From: Sweltsa coloradensis
Lineage: Eukaryota > Arthropoda > Insecta > Plecoptera > Chloroperlidae
Assembly (NCBI GenBank): GCA_024449915.1
Contig: JAMZAV010001430.1
Location: 62,001-126,000 of the forward strand
DNA: 64,000 bases
Direction: 5' to 3'
A program made the translations under genes and the position numbers. Below the pieces are notes generated by a model. That model ran no database searches. It was not told the DNA's origin and was given only the letters and a program-made list of their open reading frames with translations. Below are positions 55,586 to 64,000 of this stretch, one piece after another (position 1 is the stretch's first letter; each line of letters starts with the position of its first letter).

Positions 55586-57373
55586 TGACATAATTTTCTT
55601 AACTCGTAACTTTTTAATTCATATTTTATGTAAGATTAGTATAAAAAAGACTTGTTAAAATACTCCAGTCATCACAAGTAATATAAAAAATGTTCTGGTC
55701 ATTATGGTCATTAGCTAAGGTTCCTTCCCCCAAGACCCCCCTCCCTCGTGCACAATCTTGTACTTTACCCTTGAAAGAGCGTAAATCCTTATATTATTTT
55801 CGGATGACACCAATGACTATATCCACATACTCCTTTCACTAGTCGTGCTGAATTGATCTTTTGAGGTTACAAAAATGTTCGACCCCGGCTCCCCCCAAAA
55901 AACAATGCTGTGTTAAGCCACTTGCTGCAAGATAGTTTGCTCTAGTCTCTACAAGACAGTGCTGTTGTCTACTCCGACTGTTTATAGGCCTACTATTCTT
56001 AGAGAATCATGGATAGTAGATCTTCCAATTTGTTTAGTGCTAATGAAAATGGCACTTATACGCACACTCACGAGGCCTAGCTCACTATCGTCCAACTCGG
56101 CAAAAATGACAATTGCGCGAACTGGTAGGTTTAAAATGATTTAACTTTTCAGTTTTCAGTTACTGCGAAAAACCAAATTATATTTAGAAAATTGTTGCAT
56201 GAGCTTTGAACCAGTGATTTTACGTTGCATTACTAGGCATGTCAGAACTCAGAAGATTATGATATTCAATCGAGATCAGATCCTAGCCAATCAAACCAAA
56301 TCGAACAAATAGAAACAAATTTTTAATCTATTTCGATCGATAAAAGTAAGTTTATTTTTACTGTCCCATGACGGATTAGTTCGACAAGTGTATTGTTGTG
56401 GACATATCGCTACTATGAGCGATAATGGATTAATGGGCTTTGATCTTTCCATTATGAACGAAAACCCGAAAAAATCAATGTAACTAACTTTTCTCGACTC
56501 GTTTCCTGTACATACTGAATTTAAAAAATGTTACTGATATTGTTAGCTCTCTTTCTTGTCCTTCTGAATTATTAAAAAATTAATTATTATTATTATTTAT
56601 GATCATTATTATCCATCGCCGCTTCCTACTTCTGGCAAAAAAACAAACAAAAGTTTAATGCTATTGGCAAAATGCGTGCAAGTTATTCTATAGAGGTACG
56701 TATTATGTACGTATGGATGCACTCAGGTAAAGTTTACGAGCATTTGCGAGGGAATCTCTGAGGGCCATCTATTCATTCGTATTGTTGTCTGAAGAACATT
56801 AATTCTAGTCAGAATTGCCAGTGGTGGCCGTATCGAACCAGAGACCTTTCGAATCATTACGTATGAGCTACCTCTGTTGGCAGTCGGAGAACAACTTTGC
56901 CATAAAATGGTATTTTTAACAGACGTGAAATAACAGTTGGTGATTTATAATTTGAATATATAATTATATATATATAATTTGATTTGAATTCAAAGACTAA
57001 TTTATGTTGGGCCTAAGTAAACTACCTCTGGGTTGCATTGTCTCTCTGTCTGCAGTGTCAACTATATGTTTTATCAAAATTTTAAACCCGTTTCTTAAAG
57101 ACAACAATATGATAAAGATATATTATTTGCCTACCGAAATTTTGTTTGAATTAACATTGATTTTCTTGATAGAAAGGAAAATTAAGGTTTTGTTTTCATT
57201 GTGTCAAAAACGCACAGATTTGCACTAAAATTATAGGGGATCGAGTTGCACATTTCTCCAAGAGGCAAGTCCCCTTAATCGTCTCCGAAGGTTTTACATC
57301 GAACATTTAACTTAGTTGTGAAATGACAAAACTAATCCGTTGATTTTTTAGGTTTGCTGAGAGGTCAAATGTG
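55582..57373. other. Non-coding DNA with a tRNA-like relic
   Basis: 56820-56890 (minus) has GAGGTAGCTCATACG and CTGGTTCGATACGGCC, tRNA-like boxes with poor stems. Otherwise no gene or repeat family recognised. 56588-56640 has a TTATTATCCATCGCCGCTTC block similar to the tail of the LINE relic at 38460-38510. Confidence 0.4.
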
Positions 57374-58192
57374 CAGACCTGGGTAGTAACGTAACGGAAG
57401 TAACGCGTTACTGTAACAAAATTACTTTTTTCAGTAACGAGCCAGTAATTTAATTACAATTTTCTCAAAGTAACGAAAGAGTAATTTCACTACTTTTATC
57501 ATTGTAATTTGGCGTTAGTAACGCGTTACTTTTGCCGCGCGGCTCGTGCCTTTGTGTATCAAAATCAGTCACTGGGCCAGTGCGCTTGCTGCCTTTCTAC
57601 GTATCGCCCGCTTGAACAATGTGCGTGTGCATGCAGCATTTCCGACATTTCGTAGGTCTGATCGAGAGATTTCTAGTCCCGAGTTTTTATTTCAGAACCT
57701 AGCCATGTTCACTTTTGGTACTTCCGCCTTTGACGAGCGCCGTTGACGACGTAATTATCTACTTGACATCAAACATTCAAGTCTGTGTCAAATAAATCGA
57801 TAGTCGAATTGTTACACTTGTAGTGTAGTTACAACATTTTGCCGATAGATGTCACCCGCGTAATCAATAATTTACTATACATCTATACGTCGATATCTAC
57901 AATATCTCTGTGATAGGCCTCCGCTGGTTTTTGAAGTGTGGGCGTGGATAACACCCTGTCTGAGACCCGCCATCGGCAGACAAAGCACTTGCGTCATACT
58001 CGTCCGCACGTCAGATACATTTTAAATTAAAAAGTAATTTTTGAAAGTAATTTCACTACTTTTTTTCATAAAAAGTAACGTAATTTCATTACTTTCTTTG
58101 AAAAGTAACTAAATAGTAATTTAGTTACATTTTTACTGAAGTAATGAGTAATGTAATTTCATTACTTTTCAAAAGTAACTTACCCAAGTCTG
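57374..58192. mobile_element. hAT MITE rich in GTAATTTCATTACTTT
   Basis: The ends CAGACCTGGGTA and TACCCAAGTCTG are inverted repeats with one mismatch. The 8-bp duplication CAAATGTG flanks them (57366-57373 and 58193-58200). The subterminal zones are full of GTAAC, GTTAC and AAGTAAT repeats in both senses, typical of hAT transposase-binding arrays. No transposase. Confidence 0.9.
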
Positions 58193-58200
58193 CAAATGTG

Positions 58201-59100
58201 AAGCGATTTTTTTCATAATTTTTGTAAGAGACAGAGGTAAACTCATTTATAAAAAATGTAGTTTTCTGAGATAATTGACATCACAAGTAATTTCCCCATA
58301 AAAGCGCTGCAAATCAAACTCATATCTGTGTATCTTCATAGAAGTTACACCATTTAATTTGACGAATACAAATTACGGGAGTAGGGATTTAAAATTAACT
58401 CTGACTTTTTCGTATACTAAAAACAGTATCGGGCTTATTAGTTACAGTAATCCTAATTGTGTGCATTGTTATTTAGCGAAATTAATACTACAAAGCTATT
58501 TTTAAAGTAAAATTCTATGTTCTAATGACAAAACTTTAAATCAAATCGTATGGAAAATGGCATAATTAACTACGCGGCATTAAAAACTGTTTACAAAACC
58601 CAGTAATAATGTCTAATGTTTGTTTGTTTATGTTGGCCTCATGCTTTAGCGACAAAATAAAAATAAAAAGTACTATTATTAAAACAAATCGAAGCATAAA
58701 GACATCAATAACAATAATTACACACAACACTAACATAGTAAGTATACTAATTTTTCACTAATCAACTAAGCTTGCAATGAATTTTGGTAACTTATTGTAG
58801 AGACAAAAATCAACAAGCGCGGAAACGTCAACCAATAATACAAAATAATGAGTCAATTTGTCATTTGAATGTTACGATCTACATGTCCCATGTTATTCGT
58901 TTCGGTATTTAATTCAATCGCAAAACGAAATCCAGTGTCCAGCTATGCCGACCGAGTCAGACTCGTTATCTCAGCCATGGGGTGGAGCTAAAACCAGTTA
59001 TATCGTTATCTCTGTCTAAACAAGTCTCTCTTCGTCTATTTCTAGCCTGCCTCTTATACTTCCCGTCTTCCTCAGTCCCCTCTGAGATTTCTTGCCCCAC
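58201..59100. other. Non-coding DNA, nothing recognised
   Basis: AT-rich, no ORF with family features. Confidence 0.4.
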
Positions 59101-59117
59101 CAAGCTATTGTGCACTC

Positions 59118-59626
59118 TTAATGTAGTTAGTTGTGCGTTTTCTGGTATTTAAAAATGCGTTTTTTATCTTCGTGATCGCCGTGTTGAGTTCATTTAAGTT
59201 CTCTTGAAAATAGTCTCCGCAAAGGCTTATCTTGTGCGCCCAGCACTGCACGTGAATTAAGTTGATATCGGAATGTCCCTGGAGCGTTCGAGCGCAAGTT
59301 GTCATGTAATTGGCAGAGTCGGATATAAAACAACACACGTTGTCAAATGTGACGTCATATTGCGCCAGTGTCTCGCAGATAGCATTGCTACACGACGCAC
59401 CTGTGGCTGAATCTAACACCGCACTGGCAACTAACTTCACTTCTTGTTCCGATGTGGGTTTAATTGTTTTCAACAATATGTTGAACACACAGCGGCCCCC
59501 TTTGTCTGTCGTTTCGTCCGCTAGAACAGCCACTTCGACGTCTTTTACGACGCGTTTCGTGTCCTCCTTTTTTTCTTGTGCTACAAGAGGTATATATCGC
59601 CGGCGTAAAGTGTGGCTGCTTGGCAA
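59118..59626 (-). pseudogene. hAT transposase, RNase H-like N-terminal half
   Basis: The frame contains EVAVLADETTDKGGRCVFNI (hAT 'DE-TD' block with the first catalytic D), SDSANYMTTCARTLQG (second conserved block) and LIHVQCWAHKISLCGDYF ('C-AH-L/I' block). It ends NTRKRTTNYIK at the TTAA insertion. The seven residues after that in the apparent ORF are from the inserted element. Confidence 0.87.
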
Positions 59627-59638
59627 ATCTCCTGCACC

Positions 59639-60001
59639 CTAAACGTAGGTATTCAACCACTCTTTCATAACTGGCCCATCCAGCTTGCCGACGGAAATGT
59701 TCATGGACATAAATGCTCTTGTCGTATCTAAAATAAATCTTTCACGTCTTTGACTTGCAGAATCTGCAGTTGTAAGAGACTCTTGGATAGATTGTTGCAC
59801 TCTTGGTGCCGACGATAAAGATAGTGCTTTCAAACGACTGTGTTTCTCACCAGCACAATGTTTAATTAAAGTATCTTTCCGCACATGCTCAAGCCTCACG
59901 TTACAAAATTTACACATAAGCACCGTATTATCTACCACATGAAATCCATCATTACGGAATTCTTGAGCTCTCGTACGCGCAGTCACTCGCAAAGGCGGCA
60001 T
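59639..60001 (-). pseudogene. hAT transposase N-terminus with a BED-type zinc finger
   Basis: 120-residue frame: MCKFCNVRLEHVRKDTLIKH then C...H, giving C-x2-C...H-x(3-5)-H/C, a BED-like finger that binds the transposon ends. It begins MPPLRVTARTRAQEF and is the likely true start of the transposase. A shift or stop at 59627-59640 separates it from the next frame. The gene's terminus is about 430 bp from the TIR at 60431. Confidence 0.82.
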
Positions 60002-60439
60002 ATCGGAAACACTGGCGATAACACTTTACACAATGATTGCAGCGAGTAGACTGTCGTCGAATGCTCGAGTCAGATTGCTCGATCGACGCGCCTTCCAGAT
60101 AGCCACAGCCACTCAAGGTCACGACTTACGAAATGTCCCGACTACGCACGAAAGAAAACGAGCTCCGCTCGGCGGCAATTTCAAAATGCGGTTTTTTGAA
60201 AAGTTAGCTAAATGTTGGAATAAACTTGAAATTTCACGATCTATTTCGCGTTTAAAGACATAATTGCTAATTTTGCCACTAGTTCGCGGTATCAACAAAA
60301 ATTTCGCGAAATGGAAATTGGTACCATTCAATCACAAATCAGGTGATTCATGTGCAAACTGAATTTGAAGGGATTATTGCAACTTTAAAAAAATTCGCGA
60401 ATTTCGTTGTCACCATTTTTGCACATCTCTAGTCATAAG

Positions 60440-60845
60440 TAGGGATGACTTTGGGTCGAAAAATCCGGAACCGGATCCACCCTCGTCGGATCCGGTTCGG
60501 AACCGATTCCTACACATATTTTTCTTTCTCAATTTTCGTAAATTTGAATCTGCGCAAGCTAATTTCGATAGAAAACATTGGCGGGGCGATAATTGATTCG
60601 ACTTTCGATAGGGGGCGGAGCCGTGTCCCAGACATTGTAGGAACTGCTTCTGTGAAGGAAACAGCCAGAACAGTTGCTTTTTGGGAGGATGCAAGTTAAA
60701 TTGAACAGCCAAGAACAAACAATGGCCTACAAAATTGTTTTCCTTTGTTTTTGTTTATAATGTTTGGATTATGTGATCTGTAACGTGAAAAATAGAATAA
60801 TGATTAAAATGTTTCTATTAACAAGTTCTGCAATGTTATTATAAG
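60440..60845. other. Non-coding DNA after the hAT element
   Basis: It starts TAGGGATGACTTTGGG, which resembles a hAT-type end, then GGAACCGGATCC and GGATCCGGTTCGGAACC, an inverted pair at about 60467-60503. No partner end found. Confidence 0.35.
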
Positions 60846-61691
60846 TTATAACACAACATCTGAGTTTAGTTTTCCTATTAAAACAGTTATATGTTTGTTC
60901 CATGTTATGTTTTCATCTAGAAAAATTCCTAAAAATTCAACTTCCGGTACCCTTGAAATGGTATGGGTAACACTTCCATTTACTTGAATCGTTAGTTCTT
61001 GGATTGGTTCAAAATGTCTTGATCTTTGTGTGGAATGAAAGTGGATTAGTTTAGTTTTTGACGAGTTTGGGATTAACTTATTACTTAGAAACCAATTTAT
61101 AGTTGTCGCTGCCTTTTCTATTGCTTTTGGTATTAAATCTTCTATCAAGAGTGCATCGATTAAAGAGGAAGCATCATCTGCAAAAAGTTCAATTTCATCT
61201 ATACAAAAGCGTAGATCATTTATGAAAATAATGAAGAATAGTGGACCAACAATGGACCCTTGAGGTACACCACATGTGTTATTCAGTCTCTGAGATATGG
61301 TTTTGATCTCATTTCCTTTTATATCATGTGTTACTAATTCTACATATTGATATCTATTGCTTAAGTACGATTTTATTAGATCTAATGCTACCCCCCTTAT
61401 ACCATAATAATGCAGTTTTTCTAAGAGAATTTCATGATCAATGCAGTCGAAAGCTTTTAATAAGTCATAAAATATTCCAATGACATGATGCTTATTTTCT
61501 AGAGCTTCAACCAGTTTTACCAGAAACCTATTTATTGTTGTACAGGTTGATCTATTTTTCCTAAAACCACTTTGGTTGTCTGAAAAAAGTTGTTTTCCTT
61601 CAAAGAAATTAGAAATTCTCGAGTGAATAAGTTTTTCAAAAATTTTTGAAAAAGCCGGAAGGAGGGAAATTGGTCTGTAGTTGTCCATTTT
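60846..61691 (-). pseudogene. LINE C reverse transcriptase (5'-truncated)
   Basis: About 280 residues open: NYRPISLLPAFSKIFEKLIH, DNQSGFRKNRSTCTTINRF, GIFYDLLKAFDCIDHEILL (motif A), TCGVPQGSIVGPLFFIIFIN (motif B), LFADDASSLI (motif C, FADD) and VEFLGIFLDENITWNKHI. These are ordered RT motifs of a Jockey/CR1-type LINE. The 5' end stops at repeat D (61692), and the 3' end trails off near 60846. There is no endonuclease part. Confidence 0.87.
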
Positions 61692-61795
61692 AGTATAGAC
61701 CAGGAGCCAGACCCTATGGATTTTTTTTTCGTTCACCCCACTTAACATCTCAAATCTGACTTGACCACGTGTTAGTATGCACCTTATGAAACAGA
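61692..61795 (-). repeat. Dispersed repeat D, copy 2, abutting LINE C
   Basis: On the minus strand it has the same order of blocks as 42625-42735, ending GGCTCCTGGTCTATACT directly at the truncation point of LINE C. Confidence 0.6.
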
Positions 61796-61799
61796 CCCA

Positions 61800-63439
61800 G
61801 GTAGTTCGTCACTTCGAATTGTGGTATACGTTTTTTTTTAGAGGCCATTTTGTTTTTGAATGTGCAATCATTGAAACGCTTACTCTCTACTGTCTTAAAA
61901 AGTACATAACTCGGGACTCGGTTAACCGATTTTATTTTTTAAAACACCGATTTGTAGGTAACTGTATGCTTTCCATATTTTATACAATCAATTTTTAATA
62001 AACATATGATTTCATTCTTAAAAATTGCAGACACGCCAAAAATAGTGTAAATAATTTCACTAACATGTGATTCAAGCATAGATTCGACAGATTTTTTTGG
62101 TTGCTAGCAAGATGTTTTTATACTTGATTATGAATTAAAAAATATATTCATGAACTAAACTAATAAAATGTATAGATTTATGGAGTTTTAGATGATATGC
62201 GTTGAAGGATGAGCATTTTCAGTGGATTGAGCGCTTTTTAACTAGGTTTTTAATCCAACTTCATTTCGTCATTGTTAGCATAGAATTATATTTTGAAAGT
62301 AATTTCAACCAACAATACAAGAAAATGGTAAAATATAATGATACTAACAATGTATTTTGAAGATATTTTTCATAATAGTTAATTTTACAGGATTTTCAGT
62401 TTCAAAAGTGGAAAAAGTGGAAAAGTGCTCTTTTCACGTGATAAATTTATTTGGTTGCACTTAAATTCTTTGAAAGTCTAATATTAGAGATTTTAAAGGT
62501 TCTCTGAAAATTTCATCCAACTCGTAGCAGTCGTTTGTCCCGGAAAGCGAAAAACGAACTATAAAGTGTACAAATAATAGAAAAATTCCTTGAAATTGAT
62601 ATTTGATGACACATTTTTACTTGTTTTGCAATAAATAACCTGTCATGTTGTAATATTTATATATTGTACTTTAAAGTGGTTTGACTATGATAGTATTGTA
62701 TGATTATCTCGCACAAATGTTCCATTGTTTGGCCAATTGGAACCGTTGTTCCAAGGATAGAGGCGGCTTTAAGCCTAACAATCGCGCAAATCTAGAAGAA
62801 AGCATACGAATTAGATAGAAGAAATAGATGGCCCCAAGTTGCGATCCTGTAACTTTCTTATTCATTGGATTAATTATATTAATTAATAAATTAACCAAAA
62901 CATACATTGAATTAAGAGACTACACTGTCGACATTGGTATCAAATAAAACCCATTGAACAAGAATAAATATCCGAAAAAGTATTTGAGCTAGTTAATTGA
63001 TTAATTTCCCAATTAATTACACTTTAAAAAAAAATCTTCTTAAGTCCTATGTGTAATTATGTATACCTAAATGTCTACCGATTGGCCTTAAATGTTCCCA
63101 CTTTAATAACATCATGCCAATAATTTCGAAATGTTATGTGCCTTAGCGAAATTATTGTAACTGATTGATTAATAGATTAGTGAAGTTGAATAACAATTAG
63201 CCTTCAAAAGTATGTTAATAATTAGGAGATTGGTGTGAAATCATTTAAAGAAAATAATAAATAGTTTTGAATTTTCCGCTCTTTCACTAAAACATAAATA
63301 AGAAAAATAGGACTGTTACTTTGGGTCCCTGTTAAGTTCCACTGCATTGTTAAAAAAGAGTTATCTTGTATAAGAAGTCTGTTTTCTTGCTGTTTCCTAG
63401 CAGCAATACAACGATGGGAAAATGTTTATATAATTATTA
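61800..63439. other. Non-coding DNA with a weak HINE-like relic
   Basis: 62187-62210 (GCGTTGAAGGATGAGC) and 62480-62560 (ATTAGAGATTTTAAAGG, AAATTTCATCCAACTCGTAG) recall the 3' module and body of the HINE family, but strongly diverged. No gene is recognised. Confidence 0.4.
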
Positions 63440-63570
63440 AATAAATAAATAAAATAAATAAATTGTATTAACAGTCTACCCACTCAGTTATATAACTGCA
63501 ATTTTCAGTGGGGGACAGTAAATCAAAGCGACCAAGCCAACCTGGGAGGCGACGACGCAATCGACGATCG
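63440..63570. repeat. Dispersed repeat C, copy 3
   Basis: (ATAA)n, then TCTACCCACTCAGTTATATA, GTGGGGGACAG, AAAGCGACCAAGCC and GACGCAATCGACGA, close to copy 1 at 1865-2040. Confidence 0.65.
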
Positions 63571-63615
<45 letters not shown>

Positions 63616-63628
63616 GTTATTATTATTA

Positions 63629-63681
<53 letters not shown>
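63568..63681. repeat. (ATT)n microsatellite, about 114 bp
   Basis: Nearly pure ATT with a few GTT or TTT variants. Confidence 0.95.
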
Positions 63682-63686
<5 letters not shown>

Positions 63687-63705
63687 AATTAACACATTCC
63701 ACGCC

Positions 63706-63773
63706 GAATACGTCTATAGACGTATTCGTAAAGCGCGCGCGCGCCATTGCCGAATACGTGTATAGACGTATTC
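63706..63773. repeat. Two 22-bp palindromes flanking a (GC)n core
   Basis: 63706-63727 is a perfect palindrome (half-site GAATACGTCTA). 63752-63773 repeats it with one change (GTG for GTC). Between them is AAGCGCGCGCGCGCC. Confidence 0.85.
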
Positions 63774-64000
63774 ACAGCTGTCGGCAACATAGATCGCTGC
63801 TGCTCCGGTTGATGACCATGTAACTTGTTCTAGTTGTACAAAATCCTGCTAGATAGCAGCACACTTTAAAAAAATGTGATTTTCGGTCCATTAGTTCGTA
63901 CAGGAGCCGTGTAAACATTGTTGATGTTCACAAGGCCAGTGTTGACTTTGTAAATGGCAAATTCAAGGGAATCTAGCTGAAACTGAATGAAAGTAAAGTT

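Larger units (their letters stand above)
44733..59117. mobile_element. TTAA-flanked element 3, 14.4 kb with nested repeats
   Basis: Starts GAGTCTGCAATAGCTT and ends AAGCTATTGTGCACTC, a 16-bp inverted pair with three mismatches. It is flanked by TTAA (44729-44732 and 59118-59121). Removing it joins the hAT frame. No piggyBac transposase is seen. Its length is due to LINEs, a HINE, a putative solo LTR, SINEs and a hAT MITE. Confidence 0.75.
43224..60431 (-). mobile_element. hAT transposon with a broken transposase gene, 17.2 kb with nests
   Basis: The ends TAGAGATGTGCAAAAATGG and CCATTTTTGCACATCTCTA are perfect 19-bp inverted repeats. The 8-bp duplication GTCATAAG flanks them (43216-43223 and 60432-60439). 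Minus-strand transposase pieces lie at 59639-60001, 59118-59626, 44678-44728, 43839-44412 and 43570-43782. The original element was about 2.6 kb. It sits in an intron downstream of the host-gene exon at 42848. Confidence 0.93.

Noticed and set aside
60440..60460. TAGGGATGAC as the start of another hAT element
   Set aside because: No complementary end found within the window.
63468..63765. Poly-isoleucine and poly-asparagine ORFs
   Set aside because: Translation of an (ATT)n microsatellite.

Overview
This window is animal nuclear DNA, AT-rich and almost entirely made of transposable elements. I cannot name the species. An animal is suggested by the mix of Penelope-like, Ty3/Gypsy, Ty1/Copia, several LINE clades, hAT, TTAA-flanked and Helentron-like elements, by spliced exons with GT/AG borders, and by tRNA-derived SINEs. 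The frequent octamer TAGGCCTA in non-repeat DNA is something I associate with some aquatic animals, but that is only a hint.

Two coding segments look like a host gene. They are exons at 38226-38385 and 42848-43003 (+) that splice in one phase into part of a BACK-type domain of a BTB/POZ protein. Their intron and the downstream intron are packed with mobile elements.

The rest is best read as three Russian-doll nests, resolved by target-site duplications (TSDs) or restored reading frames. Nest 1 (about 354-18700): a foldback-type inverted repeat holds a hAT-like MITE (TSD AGTACACC), which holds a Helentron/HINE-like element, which holds a head-to-head Penelope-like element (13-bp duplication). 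That holds a Gypsy element (TSD CTGTT) and a putative solo LTR (TSD AGAT). The Gypsy 3' LTR is itself split by a complete Copia element (TSD AATAG). Nest 2 (about 23270-37010): an R2-like LINE is split at TTAA by an 11.2-kb element holding hAT-like, HINE-like, long-TIR and giant-palindrome elements. Nest 3 (43224-60431): a hAT transposase gene is split by a LINE 3' end and by a 14.4-kb TTAA-flanked element. That element holds three LINE copies, a HINE, a putative 1.9-kb solo LTR, SINEs and a hAT MITE.

A recurring family (about 6 recognisable copies) has the shape of a non-autonomous Helentron: 5' TTGGATGAGC, the complementary GCTCATCC near the 3' end, then an AACGC/GCGTT hairpin and a CTAG terminus followed by T. 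A diverged subfamily changes both ends together. It is the least standard system in the window. No CRISPR, rRNA gene or bacterial-type operon is present. Coordinates of degraded repeats are by eye and may be off by some bases.
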